Source: Candidatus Kuenenia stuttgartensis
GTDB lineage: Bacteria; Planctomycetota; Planctomycetia; Planctomycetales; Planctomycetaceae
Length of the DNA stretch: 57,853 nt
Direction: 5' to 3'
Assembly (NCBI GenBank): GCA_945861865.1
Contig: CAMAWN010000011.1
Span: forward strand, 1 to 57,853
Shown one piece after another: positions 24,020 to 32,000 of this stretch. Within the stretch, counting starts at the first letter, position 1, and every line of letters begins with the position of its first letter. A model generated the notes under the pieces. That model worked only from the letters and a program-made list of their open reading frames with translations. It was not told the DNA's origin and did no database searches. A program made the translations under genes and the position numbers.

Positions 24020-26005
24020 ATGTCACGGATTCATGCACTCGACGTTTCGGTCGTTAACAAAATCGCCGCCGGCGAGGTCATCGAGCGTCCTGCCAACGTC
24101 GTCAAAGAGCTGCTCGAAAACAGTCTCGACGCGCTGGCGACACGCATCGAAGTCGATCTCGAAGCCGGTGGCGGGGAACTGATTCGCATCGTCGATGACG
24201 GCGAAGGCATCCATCCCGACGACCTGCTGCTGGCCGTGACCGCTCACGCGACGAGCAAGATCGCCTCGGCCGACGACCTCTTCCGAGTGCAGACGATGGG
24301 CTTTCGCGGCGAGGCGCTCGCGTCGATCGCTGAGGTCAGCCGGCTCCGCATTCGCAGCCGCCCGCCCGACGCGGCTACCGACTCTAGCCCGATGCGCGAG
24401 CGAGGGGTTGCAACGGGAGACCCCTCGCTCGCGCGTCGGGCTAGTTTGACTGGCCACGAAATTCTTTCCGAATTCGGCCAGATCGCACCGCCACAGCCCT
24501 GCGGCTGCCCGGTTGGAACGCAGATCGAGGTGCGGCAACTCTTCGCCAACACACCGGTCCGCCGCAAGTTTCTGAAGTCGATCGGCACCGAGTTCGCGCA
24601 CATCACCGAGCACTTCACCCGCATCGCTCTCGCGCAGCCGCGGCTGCATCTCGTGCTGCGGCATAACGGCAAAGTCGTGTTTGAATTGCCCGGCACGCCA
24701 CAGTTGCTCGACCGTATTCGCCTGTTGTTCGGCAACGAACTGGCGGACAATCTGATCCCGGTCGAATCGGAATCGCTGGGGGTGCGAATGTGGGGCTACG
24801 TCGGCCATCCGTCGGTCAGCAAGAGCACTCGCAAGAGTCAGCACCTGTTTCTCAACGGCCGCTGGATTCAAGACCGCTCGCTGCAACACGCGCTGACCGA
24901 AGCATATCGCGGCTTGTTGATGATCGGCCGCCAGCCGATCTCGTTCTTGTTTCTGGAAGTTCCCGCCGAGATCGTGGACGTGAACGTCCACCCGACGAAA
25001 TCCGAGGTCCGCTTCGCCGACGGCCAAGCTCTCTTCCGCCAATTGCTGTCGATGTTGCGGACGAAATTCCTGAGTTTGAATTTTGAATCGACGATGCGCC
25101 TGCCGCCCAGCGGTGGCTTCTCGGCGGCCGGAGCTGGCCCGCGACCGCGCGGTGTCGAACTGCATGCGTGGTCGCCGCCGGCGACATCCACCGCAGATGG
25201 TTCGTCGGCGAGCAATTCGTTGTGGGGCAACGTGCCTCGGCTGCCGGCCGAGCTACCGCGTTTCGGCGAGGCTGAATCACAGCCTGTTTCGGACGAATCT
25301 GAAATCTCAAATCTCAAATCTCAAATCTCGGAACCTGCGGCGGACTTGGCCTCGTTCGCGATCTCTTCTGCTCCGCCTGAGTCGCCGAACGGCGATGCCG
25401 TGGAGACACACGCGAGCCGCGTGAGCCACGGCGAGTTGCGGGCCATGCAGATTCGCGACACCTACATCGTCGTCGAGACGGATGAGGGACTGACGCTGAT
25501 CGACCAGCACGCGTTGCACGAGCGGATCGTCTACGAGTACCTGCGTCCGCGCGTGCTCAACAACGCCGTCGAATCGCAGCGGATGCTCGTTCCCGAAACG
25601 GTTGAACTCACACCGAAGGAAACCGCGCTGTTGCTGGAGTACGCCGATGTTCTCAATCAACTCGGACTGGGCGTTCAGGAGTTCGGTCGCCAGACGGTGC
25701 TGGTCGATCGCTATCCGGTGATGCTCAAGAAAGCCAACCTCCCGCAACTGGTCCGCGATTTGGCCGAGCAACTCGACCAGCCGGAAAATCCGCCCGATCG
25801 CCGCGATCTGCTCGATTCGCTGCTGCACATGATGTCCTGCAAAGCCGCGATCAAAGCGGGCCAGCGGCTTTCGCCGGAGGAGATCGACAGCCTTCTCGCT
25901 CAACGGCATCTGATCGACGACGCCCACCACTGCCCGCACGGTCGGCCAACGGCACTGGTGCTCACGGAAAACGAACTCGAACGCCAGTTCGGGCGACTGG
26001 GCTGA
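24020..26005 (+). CDS. mutL: DNA mismatch repair protein MutL
   Basis: 661 residues from the ATG at 24020. MutL couples mismatch recognition by MutS to strand incision. The N-terminal GHKL ATPase is intact: KIAAGEVIERP, ELLENSLDA, DDGEGI, HATSKI and GFRGEALASIAEVS. NTPVRRKFLKS, VNVHPTKSEVRF and the rest of the transducer domain follow. The C-terminal domain has DQHALHERIVYE, which fits the endonuclease motif DQHA(x)2E(x)4E, plus CKAAIKAG and CPHGRPT, so this should be a nicking MutL of the non-enterobacterial type. Two repeats lie in frame: a palindrome encoding residues 122-142 (24384-24444) and an ATCTCAAAT run in the linker (about residues 426-437). No mutS is in the window. aroD-aroE follows 42 bp on. 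Confidence 0.95.
   Translation: MSRIHALDVSVVNKIAAGEVIERPANVVKELLENSLDALATRIEVDLEAGGGELIRIVDDGEGIHPDDLLLAVTAHATSKIASADDLFRVQTMGFRGEALASIAEVSRLRIRSRPPDAATDSSPMRERGVATGDPSLARRASLTGHEILSEFGQIAPPQPCGCPVGTQIEVRQLFANTPVRRKFLKSIGTEFAHITEHFTRIALAQPRLHLVLRHNGKVVFELPGTPQLLDRIRLLFGNELADNLIPVESESLGVRMWGYVGHPSVSKSTRKSQHLFLNGRWIQDRSLQHALTEAYRGLLMIGRQPISFLFLEVPAEIVDVNVHPTKSEVRFADGQALFRQLLSMLRTKFLSLNFESTMRLPPSGGFSAAGAGPRPRGVELHAWSPPATSTADGSSASNSLWGNVPRLPAELPRFGEAESQPVSDESEISNLKSQISEPAADLASFAISSAPPESPNGDAVETHASRVSHGELRAMQIRDTYIVVETDEGLTLIDQHALHERIVYEYLRPRVLNNAVESQRMLVPETVELTPKETALLLEYADVLNQLGLGVQEFGRQTVLVDRYPVMLKKANLPQLVRDLAEQLDQPENPPDRRDLLDSLLHMMSCKAAIKAGQRLSPEEIDSLLAQRHLIDDAHHCPHGRPTALVLTENELERQFGRLG
24384..24444. 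repeat. GACGCGCAAGCGAG palindromic element inside mutL, copy 3
   Basis: 24-nt arms (24384-24407 and 24421-24444) pair at 23 positions. The mutL frame reads through and encodes SSPMRERGVATGDPSLARRA (about residues 123-142), in the ATPase domain between the GFRGEALASI motif and the next strand. The 61 bp plus a small target duplication could keep the frame. Confidence 0.88.
25296..25329. repeat. ATCTCAAAT tandem repeat inside mutL linker
   Basis: About three consecutive 9-nt units (ATCTCAAAT) with a flanking partial unit, encoding SEISNLKSQIS in the Pro/Ser-rich linker between the ATPase and C-terminal domains. Confidence 0.8.
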
Positions 26006-26047
26006 CGAGCCTGATCGAGCCGAATAAACTCCGACCGCAACCTCGGA

Positions 26048-27583
26048 ATGTCTCCTTCCCGATCCACTAGCCCCCAACGCCACCCCATGATTTGCGTCAG
26101 CATCGGACGGACTCGCCACAAGATGGTGACCCTGGAACATCAAGCTCTCGCCCAGAAGGGGGCCGAGTTGGTCGAGTACCGCTTGGATTATCTGTCGCAC
26201 TTGCCCGATCTCGGACGGTTGCTGAAAGATCGGCCGACCCCGGTGGTCATCACGATCCGCCGCGCCGAAGACAAAGGCCGCTGGCGAGACTCCGAAGAGC
26301 AGCGGCAGACGTTGCTGCGGCAGGCGATCGTGCAAGGGGTCGAGTACGTCGATCTGGAGTGGGACATCGCCAGGCAGATTCGGCGGTACGGCAAGACCAA
26401 GCGGATCATCAGCTACCACAACTTCAGCGAGACGCCAGAAGACTTGGCCGACATTCATGCTCGGATGACCAAGCTCGATCCGGACATCATCAAGCTGGCG
26501 ACGATGGCCAACTCGCCCGGCGACATGGTCCGAATGCTGCAACTGGTCAAGCACAGTAGCGTGCCGACTGCCGGCTTCTGCATGGGCGAGTTCGGCATGG
26601 CCAGCCGTGTGCTCTGCGGAAAATACGGTTCGCCGTTGACCTATGCGACATTCAATAAAGATCGCGAGTTGGCTCCGGGCCAATTGTCGTTCGATGAGAT
26701 GCAGCGTCTCTACCGCTTCGACCAGATCAACGCCGACACACAAGTTTTCGGAGTGCTCGGCGATCCGCTGTCGCACACCTACAGCCCGCTGATTCACAAC
26801 GCGGCATTTCAGCACTTGGGGATGAACGCCGTCTACGTCCCGTTCCGAGTGCCCAAAGACAAGCTGACCTCGACGCTGCTCGATTTCGATTGGCTCGACG
26901 TGAAGGGCTACAGCATCACGATTCCCCACAAAGGAGATATCATCGGCAAGGCTGAGTTCAGCGACGAGGCGGTTCGAACCATCGAAGCCGCGAACACGCT
27001 GTGGAAGGATGCGGGCGGCCAGTGGCACGCGACGAATACGGACTACCTCGCTGCCCTGCAAACGCTGGCCATTGGATTGGAGTCCGATCCCGACAGCCAC
27101 TTCGTCCTCGCCGGGAAACGCGTGACGATGTTGGGTGCCGGCGGAGTTGCAAAAGCCATCGGTGCCGGTGTGGTCAAGAACGGCGGCATTCTGACGATCG
27201 TCAGCCGTTCGCACACGCGAGCGAAAGAACTCGCCGAGAAGCTAGGGTGCCAACATGTGCTTTGGGAGAACCGCGGGGCGCAGTACGCCGACGTGCTCAT
27301 CAATTGCACGCCGGTCGGCATGCATCCGAACGTGGATGACTCGCCGTTCGCCGACAACTGGCTGCGCGACGGGATGCTGGTCTTCGACACGATCTACAAT
27401 CCGGAAAACACGCTGCTCATCAAACAAGCCAAACAGCGCGATTGCCGCACGATCTCCGGTTTGGAGATGTTTATCCGCCAAGCCGCCGCGCAGTTTGAAC
27501 TCTTCACCGGCCAGCCCGCGCCCATCGAGCACATGCGCGAAACGCTGCGACGCGAGCTGTCTCCCGTCCGATTGAATCCGTGA
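26048..27583 (+). CDS. aroDE: Bifunctional 3-dehydroquinate dehydratase / shikimate dehydrogenase
   Basis: 511 residues from the ATG at 26048; an ATG at 26087 (MICVSIGRTRHK) is the more conserved-looking start. Residues 14 to about 225 are a type I dehydroquinase: AELVEYRLDYL (substrate Glu/Arg), ISYHNFSETPED (catalytic His), DIIKLATMA (Schiff-base Lys) and GSPLTYATF. Residues 233-511 are shikimate dehydrogenase: LGDPLSHTYSPLIHNAAF, SITIPHKGD (catalytic Lys), ATNTDYLA (Asp) and the NADP fold MLGAGGVAKAI. The two enzymes catalyse consecutive steps from 3-dehydroquinate to shikimate. Such fusions are known in plants, Chlamydiae and planctomycetes. The aroK frame overlaps or adjoins the stop, so three successive steps are encoded together. 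Confidence 0.96.
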   Translation: MSPSRSTSPQRHPMICVSIGRTRHKMVTLEHQALAQKGAELVEYRLDYLSHLPDLGRLLKDRPTPVVITIRRAEDKGRWRDSEEQRQTLLRQAIVQGVEYVDLEWDIARQIRRYGKTKRIISYHNFSETPEDLADIHARMTKLDPDIIKLATMANSPGDMVRMLQLVKHSSVPTAGFCMGEFGMASRVLCGKYGSPLTYATFNKDRELAPGQLSFDEMQRLYRFDQINADTQVFGVLGDPLSHTYSPLIHNAAFQHLGMNAVYVPFRVPKDKLTSTLLDFDWLDVKGYSITIPHKGDIIGKAEFSDEAVRTIEAANTLWKDAGGQWHATNTDYLAALQTLAIGLESDPDSHFVLAGKRVTMLGAGGVAKAIGAGVVKNGGILTIVSRSHTRAKELAEKLGCQHVLWENRGAQYADVLINCTPVGMHPNVDDSPFADNWLRDGMLVFDTIYNPENTLLIKQAKQRDCRTISGLEMFIRQAAAQFELFTGQPAPIEHMRETLRRELSPVRLNP

Positions 27584-27594
27584 GGCAGGAGTTC

Positions 27595-28131
27595 ATGGTC
27601 ATCACGTTGATCGGCTATCGCGGCACCGGCAAGAGCACGCTGGCAGCTCCCCTCGCTGGGCGGCTGGGCTGGGGGTGGCTCGACGCCGACGTCGAACTCG
27701 AACGCCGCGCGGGACGTTCGATCCAAGACATCTTCGCGACGGATGGCGAGCCGGAGTTTCGCCGACTCGAACGTGAGCTGCTGTCGGAATTACTGAAACG
27801 TGACCAATTGGTGCTCGCGGCCGGAGGCGGTGCAGTCTTGAACGAGGCCACTCGCGCTGACATGAAGTCCGCCGGACCGGTGATTTGGCTGCAAGCGTCT
27901 GCGGACACCATCGAACGCCGCCTAGCGACAGATCCCACGACCGGTCAGCGCCGACCGAATCTCACGAGCAGCGGCGGCCGAGCCGAGATCGAACGCCTAT
28001 TGACGATGCGCGAGCCGCTGTATCGCGAGTGCGCGACGATCACGCTGGATGCCGACATTGCGTCGGCAGATCAACTGGTCGAAGACGTGTTGCAACGCTT
28101 GCCAGCGACCGTCCGAGGAGGCACTTCGTGA
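27595..28131 (+). CDS. aroK: Shikimate kinase
   Basis: 178 residues from the ATG at 27595 (AGGAG 3 nt upstream). A GTG at 27580, overlapping the aroDE stop as GTGA, would add five residues and couple translation. It phosphorylates shikimate at the 3-hydroxyl with ATP. Walker A GYRGTGKST (residues 7-15), LDADVELERRAG with the substrate Asp, EFRRLERE with the shikimate-binding Arg, AAGGGAV, and the lid RRPNL are all present. Length is normal for AroK. The stop overlaps the GTG of the prepilin peptidase gene by 4 bp. Confidence 0.94.
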   Translation: MVITLIGYRGTGKSTLAAPLAGRLGWGWLDADVELERRAGRSIQDIFATDGEPEFRRLERELLSELLKRDQLVLAAGGGAVLNEATRADMKSAGPVIWLQASADTIERRLATDPTTGQRRPNLTSSGGRAEIERLLTMREPLYRECATITLDADIASADQLVEDVLQRLPATVRGGTS

Positions 28132-29429
28132 TTCCGTACGATCTGCCTCCGGCCTTCATGGTCGTCTTCATGTTTCTGTACGGCTCGGTGCTCGGCAGTT
28201 TTCTGACCGTGTGCGTGCATCGCTTCCCGCCGCACGAGTCTGTTTACGGTGCCTGGCGTTCACTGATCCATCCGTTGACGTCCTATTGCGACCGCTGCGG
28301 CACCCCTCTGCCGGCGAAAGACAACGTGCCGATTCTCGGCTGGCTGTGGCTGCGAGGGCGATGTCGCTTTTGCAGGCGGAGCATTCCCGGCAAGTATCCG
28401 CTGATCGAATTGGCCAACGGGTTGCTGTTCGTGCTGGTCTATTTCCTGGAAGTGCCGCAGGGACGTTTCGCGCCGCTCACCGACAGTTGTCTGAGCGTCT
28501 CGGTCGGCTCGCTGAAGTTCACCGACCTCGCCGGCCCGATGAGCCTCGCTGCCGTGAATTGGCGAGTCGTTTATCACCTCGTGTTGATCGAAGCCCTGCT
28601 CGTCGCGTCGCTGATCGACTGGGAATTGATGATCATTCCCGATTCCGTCACGCTGCCGCCGATGGTGCTGGCTGTGGTCGGAGCGGCAGCGTTCGGAAAT
28701 TTCTGGCTGGTGCCGGTGTGGACTCAAGACCCGGTGCATTGGAACTCGCTCGTCGCTTATTTCACGGGCGCGTGGCCGAAGGGGGGCGCGCCGTCGCCGG
28801 TTCCCGATTGGATTCTGCACTTCCCGCGCTGGCACGCACTGACGGTCAGTCTCGCCGGCTGGCTGGTCGGGGGCGGAGTGATCTGGGTGATTCGTCTGGT
28901 CGGCTACGCGGCGTTGAAACGTGAGGCGATGGGATTTGGTGACGTTGTGCTGATGGCGATGGTCGGAGCATTTCTCGGTTGGCAGCCGACCATCGTGGCG
29001 ATCGTCATCGCGGCGATTCTGTCGGTCGCGCTGATTCTGGCCACGCGGTTGTTCGCCTGGAATCGCGAGATCCCTTTCGGGCCATTCCTGAGCCTCGGCA
29101 CTTTGATCACGCTGCTCGGCTGGAAATGGATTTGGATTCGCTTCGAACCGCTGTTCTCGAACTCAGTCTTCCTGGGAGCCAGCGCCCTGTTCTTGCCGGT
29201 CGGTATGTTCGTGATGTTGCTGGTGATCCGCGCGATCAGACGACTTTTCGGCTGGTCGCTCGATGACGATCTGTTTGAAAATGAAGAGTGGACTTCGGCC
29301 GATCACCTGTTTCACTTCTCCGGCGAAACGGTTGATCGGCAACATGGCTCATGGCGACGCGACTCGTGGCCGGGCGAGTCGTCCGGCCGTGGCCAATCGC
29401 AATGGGAGCAATGGCGGCGGCCTCGGTGA
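28128..29429 (+). CDS. pilD: Prepilin peptidase (leader peptidase/N-methyltransferase, A24)
   Basis: 433 residues from the GTG at 28128, which overlaps the aroK stop and has AGGAGG 6 nt upstream. It is an inner-membrane enzyme that cleaves type IV prepilin-like leaders and methylates the new N-terminus. The N-terminal part has the four-Cys motif (CDRCG ... CRFC, about residues 54-82). SLIDWELMIIPD (Asp about 164) and GFGD (about 268-271) carry the two catalytic aspartates. About eight hydrophobic segments are visible. It is longer than E. coli homologues because of a loop of about 60 residues between the catalytic motifs and a charged cytoplasmic tail. The DUF1559 protein at 22641 is a plausible substrate. 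Confidence 0.93.
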   Translation: MIPYDLPPAFMVVFMFLYGSVLGSFLTVCVHRFPPHESVYGAWRSLIHPLTSYCDRCGTPLPAKDNVPILGWLWLRGRCRFCRRSIPGKYPLIELANGLLFVLVYFLEVPQGRFAPLTDSCLSVSVGSLKFTDLAGPMSLAAVNWRVVYHLVLIEALLVASLIDWELMIIPDSVTLPPMVLAVVGAAAFGNFWLVPVWTQDPVHWNSLVAYFTGAWPKGGAPSPVPDWILHFPRWHALTVSLAGWLVGGGVIWVIRLVGYAALKREAMGFGDVVLMAMVGAFLGWQPTIVAIVIAAILSVALILATRLFAWNREIPFGPFLSLGTLITLLGWKWIWIRFEPLFSNSVFLGASALFLPVGMFVMLLVIRAIRRLFGWSLDDDLFENEEWTSADHLFHFSGETVDRQHGSWRRDSWPGESSGRGQSQWEQWRRPR

Positions 29430-29479
29430 TACCGATTTCAGGAATCCATAACCGCGGAAATCACGCGCAGGAGACCAAG

Positions 29480-30367
29480 ATGTTTCCCACCGTTCTGCAT
29501 TCTGTCAGCTACGCCGGTGTCTGGCCGGGACAGACTCGGTTGAGCTTGGATGATTTTCTGACCCGCGCATGGTCGCTCGGTTTTGAGGGCGTGATGCTCA
29601 TGGCCAAGCGACCTCACCTGTCGGTGCTCGACTTTGAGAACGTGGCGACCGAACGCTTGCGGTGGCGCATCGACGAACTCGGCCTGAAGGTGGTGTGCCT
29701 CGCGGGGTACACCGACTTCACGATGGGCAGCGATCGGCCGGACATCCCGACTCGCGAAATGCAGGTGCTCTACGTCACGCAGTTGGCGAAGCTGGCCGCG
29801 ACGTTAGGCTGCAAGCTGGTCCGCGTCTTTACCGGTTACAGCCGACCGAACGTCGGTTACGACCAAGCCTGGAACTGGTGCGTCGAGTCGTTGAAGGAAT
29901 CCTCGCGCCGGGCCGCTGACTTCGGGGTGACGCTCGCATTGCAGAACCATCACGACACGGCCGCTCACTTCGAGAGCTTCGCCGATCTGCTCGACGACGT
30001 GGATGAGCCGAATTGCCAAGCCGCGTTCGATGCGTGGTCCCCGGCGCTGCATGGCTCCGACTTGGTCGCGGCGGTGAAGCGGCTCGGTTCGCGGATCGTC
30101 CACACGACAGTCGCCGACTATGTCCGCCGGCCGCGATTCAGTTATGTGCCGAACCTCGTCAACTACGTCGCGGAACCGGACGCGATCCGAGCCGTGCCGA
30201 TGGGAGAAGGTTTCATCGACTACCGCTCGTTCTTCGCCGCGCTGCGGGAAGTCGGCTATCAAGGAGCGGTCGCCTACGAAATGTGTTCGCCGTTGCGAGG
30301 CGGCGGCAGCGAGGAGAATCTCGACCGTTACGCCAAGCAATTCCTCGAATGGATGAGCCTCGCGTAG
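29480..30367 (+). CDS. Sugar phosphate isomerase/epimerase-like TIM-barrel protein
   Basis: 295 residues from the ATG at 29480 (AGGAG 6 nt upstream). Pattern of the xylose isomerase-like TIM barrel family (AP endonuclease 2 superfamily): LGFEGVMLMAKRPH near strand 1, LGLKVVCLAGYTDF, LGCKLVRVFTGY, GVTLALQNHHDT with candidate metal ligands, CQAAFDAWSP, IVHTTVADY and a C-terminal GYQGAVAYEMCSPL. Planctomycetes contain many such genes, mostly of unknown substrate; hydroxypyruvate isomerase, inosose dehydratase and sugar epimerase activities occur in the family. It begins 50 bp after the prepilin peptidase gene. A hairpin lies 25 bp beyond its stop. Confidence 0.85.
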   Translation: MFPTVLHSVSYAGVWPGQTRLSLDDFLTRAWSLGFEGVMLMAKRPHLSVLDFENVATERLRWRIDELGLKVVCLAGYTDFTMGSDRPDIPTREMQVLYVTQLAKLAATLGCKLVRVFTGYSRPNVGYDQAWNWCVESLKESSRRAADFGVTLALQNHHDTAAHFESFADLLDDVDEPNCQAAFDAWSPALHGSDLVAAVKRLGSRIVHTTVADYVRRPRFSYVPNLVNYVAEPDAIRAVPMGEGFIDYRSFFAALREVGYQGAVAYEMCSPLRGGGSEENLDRYAKQFLEWMSLA

Positions 30368-30392
30368 GTCGCATTCGGTGCGTGTAGCCTTT

Positions 30393-30421
30393 CACGCCAC
30401 CGCGTTCGTCTCGGTGGCGTG
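30393..30421. terminator. Hairpin between convergent genes, putative bidirectional terminator
   Basis: A perfect 10-bp stem CACGCCACCG/CGGTGGCGTG with a 9-nt loop lies midway between the isomerase stop (30367) and the CPXCG protein stop (30434). Neither side has a clear T-run, so function as a terminator is inferred from position. Confidence 0.5.
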
Positions 30422-30433
30422 CGGGCCGAGTGT

Positions 30434-30652
30434 TTAATTCGCTTCCCCATCACTCCAGGCGCGCGCTTCGCCGTTCTCTTCGACTTCCACGCGAATCATT
30501 TGCGGATGACAACAGACCGGGCAGTCCTCGATGAACTCTTGCGACTCGCCGGCCGTGCGGTCGATCGGGATGACAATCTCTTCGCCGCAGTTGTCGCAGA
30601 CATAGGACGCCTCGACAGCCACCTCGCGACGTTTTCGACGGCGTTTCTTCAC
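30434..30652 (-). CDS. Small CPXCG-motif zinc-ribbon-like protein
   Basis: 72 residues from the GTG at 30652, which overlaps the MFS transporter stop (GTGA) and has GGAG 9 nt upstream. The first ten residues are strongly basic (KKRRRKRRE). CDNCGEE at about 19-25 and CPVCCHP at about 44-50 form a CxxC...CPxC zinc ribbon, as in the Cys-rich CPXCG family. The C-terminus is acidic. The family has no established function. The 4-bp overlap implies translational coupling with the transporter. Confidence 0.85.
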   Translation of the reverse strand: MKKRRRKRREVAVEASYVCDNCGEEIVIPIDRTAGESQEFIEDCPVCCHPQMIRVEVEENGEARAWSDGEAN

Positions 30653-31905
30653 GGTTCGTCTCTCCGTCCCCAGAACGCCACCAGTCCGATGAGCGCCACC
30701 AGCGGCAGGACTCCGATCGTCGCGAACAGCCAGGGCCGAGCTTCCGGGTGCGTCTTGAATGCGGACCCGACCGCCGGATGCACGAAGAATTGCACCAGCC
30801 AGGACGAGAAGCTCAGCACACCGCTGACTCGGCCTTGATACTTCGCCGACAGGTCTTGATTGAACGAGTAGTAAACGGGGAACAGGCCGAGCGCCCCGAT
30901 GCCGATCACCAGCCAGCTTCCTAGATACAACCATCCCGCGGGCATGAACGCGGTCGGCACCAACAGGGCCACCAGCAGCGAACAGCCGGTGAAGACCGCG
31001 ACTCGCGCGCGATGCACGTTCCAGCCGCGCGCCGCGAAGTGTCCCACCAGCCAGCCCGTGCCGATGCTGCCGATCAAGGTCGCCGCGTTGTAAACCACGG
31101 TGAAATACTGCACGAACTCCTTGTCGTACCCTTTCTCGTCGCGCAGCGTGTCCGACTGCCACACGCGGATGAACTGCCAGGTCGTGTTGATCGAGATCGT
31201 CGTCACCACCAACACCCACCAACGCCGTGAGGACATGATGTCCCACCACGAAACTTGATCGCGAAGCTGCCGCTCTTCGCCCACTCCCGCCGCCGCTTCG
31301 TCGGTCGCGATCACCGGACGCTGAAGATCGGCGTCTCGCATTGTCAGCAGCCAGCAAACAACCCACGGCAGACTGAGCACTCCAGTCAAGACAAATGACA
31401 GCCGCCACTGCTCCGGGTCGTACCGATGCACCGCCAAGATCAGCAACGGAGTGAGGATCGATCCCACCGCCGTTCCGCTTTGCAACAAACTGTTTCCCCA
31501 AGTTCGCTGAGCCGGTTTGAAAACGCGCTGAGTCGTCCGCAACGCACACGGCCAATGCCCGGCCTCGAACAAACCCAAAGCGAAACGGCTGATGCCCAAG
31601 CCCGCCACTGTCTCGACCCACGCGGAAGAAGCTCCGGCCAACGCCCACGACAACATCACCACCGGATACAACCAACGGACTTTGACGAAGTCGGCCAAGA
31701 ATCCAAACAACAGCCCTCCGCAGGCGAATCCCAAACCAAACAAACCTTCGACACTGCCATATCCGTCCGCTCCGAATGCCGCTTTGATCTCGATGGAGTT
31801 CTGCGTGAATGGCATCCGGCAGGCGTAGTTGATCAGCGAGGCCGACAACAGGATTGCGCAAATGCCCAGCAACCGTGTTCGTGACAGGTCCGATTCCTGG
31901 TGCAT
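30649..31905 (-). CDS. Major facilitator superfamily transporter
   Basis: 418 residues from the ATG at 31905 (AAGG upstream); an open extension to 32118 is arginine-rich and not protein-like. Twelve hydrophobic segments are recognisable. GFLADFVKVRW between segments 2 and 3 is the MFS loop motif, and RFALGLFEAGHWPCALR in segment 4 resembles the anion:cation symporter (hexuronate/glucarate) branch. NTTWQFIRVWQSDTLRD opens the second half. The substrate is probably a small organic anion, on family resemblance only. It is divergently arranged with the flavin oxidase gene (95-bp gap), which might process the imported compound. Confidence 0.88.
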   Translation of the reverse strand: MHQESDLSRTRLLGICAILLSASLINYACRMPFTQNSIEIKAAFGADGYGSVEGLFGLGFACGGLLFGFLADFVKVRWLYPVVMLSWALAGASSAWVETVAGLGISRFALGLFEAGHWPCALRTTQRVFKPAQRTWGNSLLQSGTAVGSILTPLLILAVHRYDPEQWRLSFVLTGVLSLPWVVCWLLTMRDADLQRPVIATDEAAAGVGEERQLRDQVSWWDIMSSRRWWVLVVTTISINTTWQFIRVWQSDTLRDEKGYDKEFVQYFTVVYNAATLIGSIGTGWLVGHFAARGWNVHRARVAVFTGCSLLVALLVPTAFMPAGWLYLGSWLVIGIGALGLFPVYYSFNQDLSAKYQGRVSGVLSFSSWLVQFFVHPAVGSAFKTHPEARPWLFATIGVLPLVALIGLVAFWGRRDEP

Positions 31906-32000
31906 GTCGCTGCCTTGTCGGTGTTGATCGTGAAGCCTTAGCCTGCTCGCATCGAACAGGATAACGGCCAACCGTGAGACTGACTGGCAATCGGGGCGGC

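Noticed and set aside
25307..27214. 635-codon minus-strand open frame
   Set aside because: Opposite mutL and aroDE, both with intact catalytic motifs. The long frame follows from third-position GC bias.
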